Below the pieces are notes generated by a model. The model saw nothing but the letters and a program-made list of their open reading frames with translations, did no database searches and was not told the origin of the DNA. 64,000 bases of DNA, from positions 1-64,000 of the forward strand of contig JAPOHD010000067.1 of NCBI GenBank assembly GCA_026671195.1. Reading direction: 5' to 3'. The stretch is from Draconibacterium aestuarii. GTDB lineage: Bacteria; Bacteroidota; Bacteroidia; Bacteroidales; Prolixibacteraceae. The translations under genes were made by a program, and so were the position numbers. Shown here piece by piece: positions 44,679-53,890 of this stretch; position 1 is the first letter of the stretch, and every line of letters begins with the position of its first letter.

Positions 44679-47063
44679 ATGATGAATAAAACAAGGCTTT
44701 TAAAAGGCACACTAATTCTTATCGCTGTACAGCTGATTTTACTTTCATGCAGCGAACCCAAAACTTCGAAATCCACACCAGTACTGGGAAAGGATAATGT
44801 GGAAGCTGTAATTTCAGCAATGACTTCTGACGAAAAAATCGGGATGACAGTTGGCGATGGAAAATTTCTTCCCAAATACAAAGGTGAAGTGGAGCAGGGA
44901 ACCGGAGTTATTATTGCCAATCAACAGGCAAATATGGTAATTCCACGACTTTCGGTGAGGCGGACGGCGCTTACCGACGGGCCATCAGGAATTAACCGTG
45001 ACCCACATCCTGAAGGAGCAAAAGAATATACGTATACAACAGCTTTTCCAACTTCAACCTGTTTGGCTGCTAGCTGGAATACTGAATTAATAGAAGAAGT
45101 TGGCGATGCCCTGGGAAATGAGCTTCTGGAATACAATTATGATCTTATTTTGATGCCTGCCCTCAACTTGCATCGTAATCCAAAATGCGGAAGAAATTTT
45201 GAATACTATTCAGAAGATCCTTTACTCTCCGGTAAACTGGCAGCATCAATGGTGCGCGGAATACAATCAAATGGAGTTGGATCGACGCTAAAACATTTTG
45301 TGGGAAATAATCAGGAATCAAACAGAAGAAATTATAATGCAGTAATCAGTCAACGCGCGTTACGCGAAATTTATTTGCGTGGATTTGAAATAGCAGTAAG
45401 GGAAGCTAGCCCGGCTGCGATTATGACTGCTTATAACCGGGTTAACGGTTTTTATACCGCCGAAAATCCCGAGTTATTACAAGATATTGTACGTAAGGAT
45501 TGGGGCTATAAAGGCTTATTTATGACCGACTTTGACGGATATGGAAGTGCTGTTGCAAAAGTAAGGGCTGGAAATAATATGCTCATGGGAGGAAATATGG
45601 ATGAAGTAAAAGAACTAACAGCGGCACTTAAAGATAAAACCTTGGATGAAACTACCCTGGACAAAAATTTGGTTTATAATATGGAACTTAAAGCTCAGTC
45701 GCCTGGATTTAAGGGGTATGTAGCTTCCATGAAACCTGATTTGGATGCACATGCAAAAATAGCTCGCGAGGCTGCCGGAGAAGGAATGGTACTTCTTAAA
45801 AATGAGAACAATACCTTGCCTCTTACTGATGAGACAACAGTAGCTCTTTTTGGAAAAATTGGTTATTACCTGATTGAAGCCGGAACCGGAAGTGGTGGAG
45901 TACGAAGCAATAAATATGCAGTTTCTGTATATGATGGTTTAAAAGCTGCCGGATTCAGTCTCGTGCCTGGGATGGAAAAATCATATACTGATTTTATTGA
46001 AAAAACCAAGCGGGAAAACCTGGTTCCTGATTATTTTAATAATCCTAAAATGCGCGCCGACAACGGAATAACTGGGAATCAGGCTCCTCCGCATTTTAAA
46101 AAGAGGTTAGTAGCCTTTAGTAGGGAACAGGCTGTACCACAAACAGATATAGCCAAATATGAAGCAAAATCAGATGTGGCCGTAATTACGCTTGGCAGAA
46201 GTGGAGGAGAGAACTATGAAAATGGGTATCTGCCAATTAGTGAAATTGAGCTTAATCTTGTAAAAGATGTATGTAAGGTTTATCATTCGGCAGGAAAAAA
46301 AGTGATTGTGGTTCTTAATGTTGGAGGTGTTTGGGAAACAGTAAGTTGGAACGATTACCCCGATGCGATTCTTTTAGCCTGGCAGCCGGGTCAGGAGGGT
46401 GGCCATGCCGTTGCCGATATTTTGAAAGGAAAAGTAAATCCATCAGGAAAACTTCCTGATTCGTTTCCCTTAAAATATGAAGATGTGCCTTCGGCAGAAA
46501 CATTCCCGGGCGAACCTGCAGAAAATCCTGTAAATTCTTTTTATACCGAAGGGATTTATGTTGGTTACCGTTATTATGATTCATTCGATGTTCCAACTGC
46601 CTACGAATTTGGTTTCGGACTTTCCTATACTACGTTTGAATATGTTGGACTTCAGTTGAGTAGCACTGATTTTTCGGGTAAAATGACATTTTCGTTAAAT
46701 GTTAAAAATACCGGTAAAGTTGCAGGGAAAGAGGTTGTTCAGCTTTATTTGTCGGCACCTGCATCTGAAATAGACAAACCGGTTCAGGAATTAAAGGGTT
46801 TTACTAAAACTAAATTGCTGCAACCGGGAGAAAGTCAACAGATTACTTTTACTCTTGATAAACGTTCCTTAGCCTCCTTTAGAAGTGGAATAAGCGCGTG
46901 GGTTGCCGATAAAGGCGAATACGAGGTTCGGATAGGAGCATCATCAAAAGATATCAGGTTAAGCGATTCATTTATGTTGACTTCAGATCTAATTGTTGAA
47001 AAGGTAAACGACGTACTTTATCCTAACTTTATGATAGAAGAGTTGAAATCTTTTAGAAAATAA
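44679..47063 (+). CDS. GH3 beta-glycosidase, lipoprotein
   Basis: 794 residues, lipobox ILLSCSEP. GH3 domains in order: TIM-like domain (about 30-350) with KHFVGNNQESNR and the nucleophile region LFMTDFDGYG (Asp near 284), alpha/beta sandwich (about 370-600) and fibronectin-III-like end (about 690-770). GH3 includes beta-glucosidases, xylosidases and N-acetylglucosaminidases; no KHFPGHG-type hexosaminidase motif is present, so a beta-glucosidase-like activity is more likely. It is 7 bases after the membrane protein gene. Confidence 0.92.
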   Translation: MMNKTRLLKGTLILIAVQLILLSCSEPKTSKSTPVLGKDNVEAVISAMTSDEKIGMTVGDGKFLPKYKGEVEQGTGVIIANQQANMVIPRLSVRRTALTDGPSGINRDPHPEGAKEYTYTTAFPTSTCLAASWNTELIEEVGDALGNELLEYNYDLILMPALNLHRNPKCGRNFEYYSEDPLLSGKLAASMVRGIQSNGVGSTLKHFVGNNQESNRRNYNAVISQRALREIYLRGFEIAVREASPAAIMTAYNRVNGFYTAENPELLQDIVRKDWGYKGLFMTDFDGYGSAVAKVRAGNNMLMGGNMDEVKELTAALKDKTLDETTLDKNLVYNMELKAQSPGFKGYVASMKPDLDAHAKIAREAAGEGMVLLKNENNTLPLTDETTVALFGKIGYYLIEAGTGSGGVRSNKYAVSVYDGLKAAGFSLVPGMEKSYTDFIEKTKRENLVPDYFNNPKMRADNGITGNQAPPHFKKRLVAFSREQAVPQTDIAKYEAKSDVAVITLGRSGGENYENGYLPISEIELNLVKDVCKVYHSAGKKVIVVLNVGGVWETVSWNDYPDAILLAWQPGQEGGHAVADILKGKVNPSGKLPDSFPLKYEDVPSAETFPGEPAENPVNSFYTEGIYVGYRYYDSFDVPTAYEFGFGLSYTTFEYVGLQLSSTDFSGKMTFSLNVKNTGKVAGKEVVQLYLSAPASEIDKPVQELKGFTKTKLLQPGESQQITFTLDKRSLASFRSGISAWVADKGEYEVRIGASSKDIRLSDSFMLTSDLIVEKVNDVLYPNFMIEELKSFRK

Positions 47064-47118
47064 GAACTGAATAGAATTTGTTTTAATACCGATCAATAAT
47101 CACCTTGATGAACTTCCT

Positions 47119-50100
47119 ATGAAACTAAACCATTTGAAATACAAACTTTATTTATCCTTACTGATCCTTGCGTTTACTGCATGTGCGGTGAAAGATGATC
47201 CTGTTGACTATACCCGGTATGTTGATCCGTTAATTGGAACACACAGCTCGCGGTGGATGCTTTTCCCCGGGCCTTGTTTGCCCTTTGGAATGGTAAAACT
47301 TAGCTCAGATAATACCGATGAAGGTGCCTATAAACTGGGTGCAGGTTACGAATATAATATTAACAGTATTACGGGTTTTGGGCATGTGCATTCGTGGATG
47401 ATGGGAAGCTTTGTAACTATGCCAACAACCGGCGAAATTAAGATAGCTCCCGGAACTGCTGCTGATCCTGATTCGGGTTATCGTTCCAGAATTAACAATG
47501 AATTTACCGAAGCTTCCGCAGGATATTATTCTGCTATTCTCGAAGATTATGGAATAAAGGCTGAGCTGACAGCAACTACAAGGGGAGGATTTCAACGTTA
47601 TACTTTCCCGAAAACAGAGAGTGGACAGGTGTTGATCGATTTGCAGGGAACCGAGGAAGAACCACCTACAATTCTGGAAGCAGAAATAACCAAAGTAAGC
47701 GATACCGAAGTGGAAGGTTATGTGCAACGCGAGGCAGGCGAATGGAACGAATATACGCTGTATTTTGTAGCACGCTTTAACCGTCCATTTATTTCGATGG
47801 GGGGCTGGGAAGGAACAAAAATTCTGGAAGAAACAGATAAAATAAAAGTTGACGAAATTGATGATTTGGGAGCATTCCTGAAATTTGATTTACGTGAAGA
47901 CCAAACCGTTCTTCTAAAAACTGCCATTTCGTATGTAAGTACCGATCAGGCAAGATTGAATCTGGAAACGGAAATGGATCAGTTTGACTGGAGTTTCGAA
48001 GCAGCGCACCAAAACGCAAAAGACGTGTGGAACAATCTCCTTGGGAAAATTAAAGTTGAAGGTGGTACCAAAGCAGATAAAATCAAATTTTATACAAACC
48101 TGTATCGTACCTATTGTTCGCGTACCATTTTTAGCGATGTAAACGGAAAATATGTCGATATGTGCGAGAATGTGCAGCAGGTGGCGGATTTTCCGGTGTA
48201 CGGCTGCGATGCTTTTTGGGGCTCATTCTGGAATCTGAATCCGTTGTGGAGTTTGGTCACTCCCAAAATGTATGAAGACTGGGTAAACTCTTTACTCGAA
48301 TTGTACGATCGTGGTGGTTGGTTACCCGATGCTCCAGGAGGACTTGAATATTCAAGTATAATGGTTGCTGCCCACCAGGTTCCGTTTATTGTTACGGCCT
48401 GGCAAAAAGGCATTCGGGGGTTCGACGCTGAGAAGGCCTACAAGGCTATAAAAGAGATTCAGATGAATAATGGTCGCCCGCACGAATGCGGCGGATATGC
48501 AGGTAACAGAAATCTGGATACCTACCTGAAAAACGGCTATGTTCCGGCCAATGAGGGGCCGGTTTCAAATACATTGGAATATGCCTACGACGACTGGTGT
48601 GTTGCGCAAATGGCAAAGGCGCTGGGAAAAACAGAAGATTACGAATATTTTATGCAGCGTTCGCAGTATTATCGCAATGTTTTTGACAAATCAACTGGTT
48701 ATGTAAGACCAAAATATTCGGGTGGTCCCTGGCTCGAAGATTTCGCTGAAACAAAAGGAGCAGGAGAGTCAGGCCATAGTTTTGGTTTTGGATCGAAAGA
48801 TTATGTAGAGGCAAATGCCTGGCAATTTAGCTGGTTTGCACCGCACGATTTAAAAGGGCTAATTGAATTAATGGGGCTTGACGAATTTAACAACAGGTTG
48901 GAGTACGGTTTTGAAAATTCGCGTCCATACTTTACTGCCGACTTTGTAAATATTGGCAACCAACCCAATATGGAAGCTCCCTGGTTGTTCAACTACTCCG
49001 GAAAACCCTGGCTAACCCAATACTGGGTACGCGAGGTATTAGACAATTATTTTGGAATTGATCCGGTTAACGGTTATCATGGCGATGAAGATCAGGGACA
49101 AATGGGAGCATTCTATGTGCTTAGCGCAATGGGACTTTTTCAAATGGATGGAGGAGCCGCCGTTGATCCTGTTTACGAATTGTCGGGGCCGCTTTTTGAA
49201 AAAATTACTATTCAACTCGATCAGGATTATTATTCAGGCAAGCAGTTTATTATCGAGGCGAAAAATACGTCATCAAAAAACAGGTACATTCAGTCTGTAA
49301 AACTCAACGGGAAACCATTGGATAAATTCTGGTTTAAACATTCAGAGCTGGTAAAGGGTGGTAAATTGGTTTTTGAAATGGGCTCTGAACCCAATAAAAA
49401 ATGGGCTGTGAATAGTCCACACCCTCAGGTAATGGATATCGACCCCATTGTAGCAACTCCTTATGTTTTTGATACCGAAAAAGTATTTAGCGATGAAACA
49501 AAGGTTCAACTTACCTGTGATACCGAGGGGGCAAAAGTTTACTATACCTTAGATGGATCGGAACCCGATAAAAGCTCCCGACTTTATTATAAAGCTTTTA
49601 CTCTAACAAATTCAGCAACACTAAAAATGAAGGCCTTTTGGGGAGAGCGGGAAAGTTTACCTGCTGTTGTTGAATTTAAAAAGCGAGGCCAAATAAAAGA
49701 GGTTTACATGAAAGACGTAAAACCTGGTCTTACATACAAATACACGCACGGGATTTATCGGGTTGTTAACGATTTTCTTTCTGTACCTCCGTTTAAAAAA
49801 GGCATTGTACCCGCTTTTTCAATTGAACCAAGGGAAAAGGAGCAGTTCTTTTCATTCGATTACGAAGGATATATTAAAATTCCTAAAGACGGGGAATACA
49901 CGTTTTACCTGGCCTGTAACGATGGAGGACGTTTGTACATTGATGATTATTTGTTGTTGAACAACGACGGATTACATCCGATAGTGGAGATTGGAAAACC
50001 TGTTTCGCTAAAAGCCGCTTTACATCCAATTTCTGTGAAATATTTTCAGGAAGGTGGAAGAAATGGATTGATTGTGTCGTGGGAAGGACCCGGGATTCGG

Positions 50101-50142
50101 AAACAGGAGGTTCCGCCTTCTGTGTTGTTTCATGAAAAGTAA
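47119..50142 (+). CDS. GH92 alpha-mannosidase with chitobiase C-terminal and PA14 domains, lipoprotein
   Basis: 1007 residues, lipobox LAFTACAV. GH92 core spans about 30-760 (YVDPLIGTHSSRWMLFPG, then GCDAFWGSFWNLNPLW and GDEDQGQMGAFYVLS). Residues about 790-860 (VYYTLDGSEPDKSS) match a chitobiase/beta-hexosaminidase C-terminal domain, and about 865-1005 match PA14 (FYLACNDGGRLYIDD). Both extra domains probably bind carbohydrate. It differs from the first GH92 in the active-site neighbourhood (FWGSFW against CWDTYR), so linkage choice may differ. Confidence 0.93.
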   Translation: MKLNHLKYKLYLSLLILAFTACAVKDDPVDYTRYVDPLIGTHSSRWMLFPGPCLPFGMVKLSSDNTDEGAYKLGAGYEYNINSITGFGHVHSWMMGSFVTMPTTGEIKIAPGTAADPDSGYRSRINNEFTEASAGYYSAILEDYGIKAELTATTRGGFQRYTFPKTESGQVLIDLQGTEEEPPTILEAEITKVSDTEVEGYVQREAGEWNEYTLYFVARFNRPFISMGGWEGTKILEETDKIKVDEIDDLGAFLKFDLREDQTVLLKTAISYVSTDQARLNLETEMDQFDWSFEAAHQNAKDVWNNLLGKIKVEGGTKADKIKFYTNLYRTYCSRTIFSDVNGKYVDMCENVQQVADFPVYGCDAFWGSFWNLNPLWSLVTPKMYEDWVNSLLELYDRGGWLPDAPGGLEYSSIMVAAHQVPFIVTAWQKGIRGFDAEKAYKAIKEIQMNNGRPHECGGYAGNRNLDTYLKNGYVPANEGPVSNTLEYAYDDWCVAQMAKALGKTEDYEYFMQRSQYYRNVFDKSTGYVRPKYSGGPWLEDFAETKGAGESGHSFGFGSKDYVEANAWQFSWFAPHDLKGLIELMGLDEFNNRLEYGFENSRPYFTADFVNIGNQPNMEAPWLFNYSGKPWLTQYWVREVLDNYFGIDPVNGYHGDEDQGQMGAFYVLSAMGLFQMDGGAAVDPVYELSGPLFEKITIQLDQDYYSGKQFIIEAKNTSSKNRYIQSVKLNGKPLDKFWFKHSELVKGGKLVFEMGSEPNKKWAVNSPHPQVMDIDPIVATPYVFDTEKVFSDETKVQLTCDTEGAKVYYTLDGSEPDKSSRLYYKAFTLTNSATLKMKAFWGERESLPAVVEFKKRGQIKEVYMKDVKPGLTYKYTHGIYRVVNDFLSVPPFKKGIVPAFSIEPREKEQFFSFDYEGYIKIPKDGEYTFYLACNDGGRLYIDDYLLLNNDGLHPIVEIGKPVSLKAALHPISVKYFQEGGRNGLIVSWEGPGIRKQEVPPSVLFHEK

Positions 50143-50191
50143 TAAATGACAGCCATGTTTATTTCCCTTTTATAGAATGTAACATTATAGT

Positions 50192-51706
50192 ATGAAAGGC
50201 TTCACGAAAACATATGCGAATTATTCAGGCAGTAAACACTTATTTATTAATTCCGAGTGGTTATTAATCTCTCTTTTGTTTGGAAGCATTGGCGCAATAA
50301 CCTGGGCTATTCGTGGTACTGCAGGTTGGGGGGGTGTTGACGGTACTGTAATTCCCGGTCTGACCTGGGGAATATTGTGGTATTATATTGCTCTTCGTAA
50401 AGGTATTGATGCCAGGGGAATTGTGTTTTGGCTGGGACTGGGAATAGCTCTTGGAGGTGAATTGGGATACGGCCAATATACGGGATGGATACGCGGAAAT
50501 TTTAATGTCGGAGATGAAGTTATAGCCATAAAACCATGGTTAGGCTATTTTTGGTTTACCATCTGTGGAATTGGATGGGCTGCTCCGGGAGGGATTGTTC
50601 TTGGCTGGGCTTTGGGCAAAAGTGTTTCTGTGCAGGTATGGTTGGTGCGTAGTATTACATTCGCTGTTTTGCTTGTATTACTTTTTTCATCGCCTGCAAT
50701 CGACTGGCTGGGAGAAATCTTATTGAAAACCAATTGCGGTATCTTATTCCCGAACATTAAAATGGGTATATATACTGATTTGGGGGAACATCTAAGCCGG
50801 ACGCTATATACCAATACACAAAACTTTGCAATAGTGGTTTGGTGGATTCTGGCCATGTTTGTGGCTGCCTGGCAACGCGATAAAACCACACTTATTAGTG
50901 GCTTGATACTAGGAGGTGGTTTTGGAATAGGATTTATGCAAAGTGCAATGTGGACCTTAGGCTATGATATTGCTCCGGGATACATTGATTGGTGGAAAGT
51001 GTGGGAATTAAATTCGGGCTTTAATCTCGGTGTACTTTATGCAATTGTACTTTATTGGGCAATACATATTCAATCTAAAAAGAATAAATCAGAGAAGTTG
51101 GAAAACAAAGTAAATACCAAACCAATTGGAATTAATAACCGGATGACAACTCTTTTTTTAGCTTTCTCCGGTTCAGTATTGTTGTATTTTATTGGATTTG
51201 AATATTTTTTCTGGACAGGAATTGCATTAAACCTTTTTTATTTTCTGGCCATTTGTTTTACAGGATTTAGTTTTTCCAAACCGGAATCTATCTACGACAA
51301 GCTGAAAAACACATCACTAATATACAGCATATTTCTTCTCATTTTCCTCCTTTTTCATGGAGGATCAGAAAGATTTGGAATCGTATTTAATTTATATGAA
51401 CTCAATGAGGTAAGTCAATACTCGTGGCCAGTGGAGCGTATTTTTGTATTTGTACCGATTGCTCTTTTCATTACTGGTGTTGTTATATTCAAAATATGGA
51501 AGGGGGTAAAATCTGGTTATACAGAAACCCGATGGGACCTTATAAATCCAAAATCAGCACTCCGAATCGTTGATTTGTTAACCTTAATTGGTTGTATAGG
51601 CGTCTTATCAATCTGGCCAGCTAAAATTAGTGTCTTTTACTCGCTTTTTCTGGCTATAGCCATTTATGTATTCAATCGGCTTGAATTTAAGTATAGAAAT
51701 GAATAA
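50192..51706 (+). CDS. Polytopic membrane protein of unknown family (copy 2)
   Basis: 504 residues, about 12 hydrophobic segments. It shares blocks with the protein at 43286 in the same order: Gly-rich start (WAIRGTAGWGGVDGTVIPG), ALGGELGYGQYTG, GGGFGIGFMQSAM and DWWKVWELNSGFNLGVLYA. It is longer, with a charged loop near 290-310 (IQSKKNKSEKLENKV). It overlaps the HAD gene by 8 bases. As with copy 1 the function is unknown; a place between a GH92 and a HAD phosphatase favours uptake or export of a sugar. Confidence 0.7.
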   Translation: MKGFTKTYANYSGSKHLFINSEWLLISLLFGSIGAITWAIRGTAGWGGVDGTVIPGLTWGILWYYIALRKGIDARGIVFWLGLGIALGGELGYGQYTGWIRGNFNVGDEVIAIKPWLGYFWFTICGIGWAAPGGIVLGWALGKSVSVQVWLVRSITFAVLLVLLFSSPAIDWLGEILLKTNCGILFPNIKMGIYTDLGEHLSRTLYTNTQNFAIVVWWILAMFVAAWQRDKTTLISGLILGGGFGIGFMQSAMWTLGYDIAPGYIDWWKVWELNSGFNLGVLYAIVLYWAIHIQSKKNKSEKLENKVNTKPIGINNRMTTLFLAFSGSVLLYFIGFEYFFWTGIALNLFYFLAICFTGFSFSKPESIYDKLKNTSLIYSIFLLIFLLFHGGSERFGIVFNLYELNEVSQYSWPVERIFVFVPIALFITGVVIFKIWKGVKSGYTETRWDLINPKSALRIVDLLTLIGCIGVLSIWPAKISVFYSLFLAIAIYVFNRLEFKYRNE

Positions 51707-52355
51707 CATGAGAAAGGTAAAACACTATACAGCTTATCTTTTCGATATGGATGGAACACTGGTTGCATCCGAAAAACTAAAAGGGCAGGCTCTGGCGAAA
51801 ACCTGCTTGCTTTTTGGAGGAAAGGTAAGTGTTGATGTATATAAAGATGTGATGGGACAAAGCTGGGAGCAGGTTTGTACCCATTTTTTCAGAAACGCAG
51901 AAATAGATCCCGGGATCAAAGAGTTTAGTTCGGCGTTCAGACCTGTATATAAAGAGTTGCTTTTAAGTGAATTAGAAACAAATCCTAATGTGGTTGACTT
52001 GTTATTAACGCTTAAAAAGAATGGAAAGAAAACCGGAGTCGTGAGCTCGGCTTATTTTTGGATGGTGGAGCAAGTTCTAACGCAGTTAGAACTAATTGAG
52101 CTCTTTGATATTGTAGTTACAGAAGAAAATGTAATGCAACATAAGCCACATCCGGAAGCCTATCTATTGGCACTGGAAAAATTAGCATTGCCCGCTTCAG
52201 AAGTATTAATCTTTGAAGACTCAGAATCGGGCCTGACTGCCGCGTCAGAAGCCGGATGCGATGTGGTTGCTTTTCAACATGAATTTAACAGGAACCATGA
52301 TTTTAGTTTAGCAAACGATGTGATTACAAATTTCAATCAGTTTGAAAAACGATAA
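51699..52355 (+). CDS. HAD-superfamily phosphatase, beta-phosphoglucomutase-like
   Basis: 218 residues from ATG 51699, which overlaps the upstream stop; ATG 51708 is also possible. Motif I is LFDMDGTLVAS with nucleophile and acid aspartates, motif II is VVSSAYFW, motif III has HKPHPEAYL with Lys, and motif IV is IFEDSESGLTAA. The cap is helical as in beta-phosphoglucomutases and 2-deoxyglucose-6-phosphatases. In this locus it likely removes phosphate from, or isomerises, a sugar phosphate; the choice cannot be made from sequence. Confidence 0.85.
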   Translation: MNNMRKVKHYTAYLFDMDGTLVASEKLKGQALAKTCLLFGGKVSVDVYKDVMGQSWEQVCTHFFRNAEIDPGIKEFSSAFRPVYKELLLSELETNPNVVDLLLTLKKNGKKTGVVSSAYFWMVEQVLTQLELIELFDIVVTEENVMQHKPHPEAYLLALEKLALPASEVLIFEDSESGLTAASEAGCDVVAFQHEFNRNHDFSLANDVITNFNQFEKR

Positions 52356-52389
52356 TGAAGTAGAAACTTATATACTTAAATCTCAACTT

Positions 52390-53562
52390 ATGAAATATAT
52401 TATCAGCCTTTTAATTGTTCTCTTAATCAGCGGAACTAGTATCGCACAAAACCAACTACAAAATGAACTGCTTTTTCCGTTGCAAAGGCAGCATGTGCAT
52501 TCGAGTAGTATTGTAGAACTTCCCAATGGCGATTTGTTAACTTGCTGGTTTCAGGGGAGTGGCGAACGTACGGCTAACGATGTTGTTGTAAATGGTACCA
52601 GATTAAAAAAAGGTGAGAAAAAGTGGAGCAAACCTTTTTTAATGGCTGATACACAGGGATATCCCGACTGTAATCCAATGATGTTTATGAACAGCAAAGG
52701 TAAGTTGTTTCTAATGTGGATAGTAGTTCAGGCTAACCGTTGGGAAAATTCGATTTTAAAAGTACGTACCACGACCGATTATTATGGAGACGGAGCTCCA
52801 GATTGGGAGTGGCAGGATATTATTTTAATGAAACCGGGAGAAGAATTTGCCGGGCGTGTTGAGGAACAGTTCCGGGCTAACACCGAAGATAATCTGGCTT
52901 GGGCAGAATATGCCTATCCGTATGAGTATTTGCTGATTGAGGCTGCCAAAGATCCGAAAAAAAGAGAAACAGGTTGGATGACCAGATGTATCCCGACAAT
53001 TCTTAATAATGGTAAAATACTACTGCCTCTCTATTCTGATGGATTCAATTTTGGCTTAATTGCCAGTTCTGAAGATGATGGGGAAACGTGGAGTACCGGC
53101 CTTCCGATAATTGGGCGGGGCTTAAATCAACCGAGCCTGGTAGTACGTAACGATGGTTCAATTGATGCTTATTTGCGCGATGACGGAGATGCACCGGGAA
53201 GAATTATGCTTAGCCATTCTGACGATGATGGTTATTCGTGGACTTTTGCCAAAAAATCGGATATCCCAAACCCGGGAGCCAGCATTGAGATTATCAACCT
53301 GAAGAGTGGTAACTGGTTGTTGGTTTATAATGATTTGGAAGATGATCGCCACAGTCTGGCTGTAGCTTTATCAGATGATGAAGGACAAACCTGGAAATGG
53401 AAACGTAATCTGGAAAAAATTGAGGGAGGAAGTTTTTCCTATCCGGCTGTTATTCAGGCCAGTGATGGAAATATTCATGTAACGTATTCGTACCATTTAA
53501 ACGACAAAAGTAAATCGATAAAACATGTTGCCTTTAGTGAAAAATGGGTGATGGAAGATTGA
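52390..53562 (+). CDS. Secreted BNR-repeat sialidase-fold protein
   Basis: 390 residues from ATG 52390, which begins the signal peptide ending SIAQ. Asp-box motifs SEDDGETW, SDDDGYSW and SDDEGQTW show a six-bladed propeller of the BNR_2/exo-alpha-sialidase group. The sialidase arginine triad cannot be placed with confidence, and the family includes non-sialidase enzymes and binding proteins, so the sialidase name should be treated as a fold label. It follows the HAD gene by 34 bases. Confidence 0.75.
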   Translation: MKYIISLLIVLLISGTSIAQNQLQNELLFPLQRQHVHSSSIVELPNGDLLTCWFQGSGERTANDVVVNGTRLKKGEKKWSKPFLMADTQGYPDCNPMMFMNSKGKLFLMWIVVQANRWENSILKVRTTTDYYGDGAPDWEWQDIILMKPGEEFAGRVEEQFRANTEDNLAWAEYAYPYEYLLIEAAKDPKKRETGWMTRCIPTILNNGKILLPLYSDGFNFGLIASSEDDGETWSTGLPIIGRGLNQPSLVVRNDGSIDAYLRDDGDAPGRIMLSHSDDDGYSWTFAKKSDIPNPGASIEIINLKSGNWLLVYNDLEDDRHSLAVALSDDEGQTWKWKRNLEKIEGGSFSYPAVIQASDGNIHVTYSYHLNDKSKSIKHVAFSEKWVMED

Positions 53563-53618
53563 TGTTGCATATTTTTAGAAATCTGAATTCGTAAATGCAA
53601 TCTTATAACTTTAAACTT

Positions 53619-53864
53619 ATGATTAAACCAATTTTAATAACGTTTACAATCCTATTTTCATTGTCGTTTGTAAGTACTGCATTCCAAAACAAGGATTTTC
53701 TGCTCGGGCAACCCGGACTTTATTTATCTTATCAATCGATTACAAAGTCATTGTCTGAATCGGTGGTTGCAGGTTTTGATCTTTGGCCTGGAGAAGTTGA
53801 AAAGAGAAACGAGACTCTTTATCAATTGCTGTTTATAGATGCCGAAATAGTTGTTCAGCACTAA
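53619..53864 (+). CDS. Small secreted protein of unknown function
   Basis: 81 residues from ATG 53619, chosen because it starts a clean signal peptide ending near STAFQ. The mature part of about 60 residues has no cysteines and no known motif (KDFLLGQPGLYLSYQ, then GFDLWPGE). It may be a short real gene or the 5' remnant of a larger one, since the downstream gene is broken. It is 57 bases after the BNR gene. Confidence 0.4.
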   Translation: MIKPILITFTILFSLSFVSTAFQNKDFLLGQPGLYLSYQSITKSLSESVVAGFDLWPGEVEKRNETLYQLLFIDAEIVVQH

Positions 53865-53890
53865 GTACTAACCTGTTTGTAATTAGTTTT

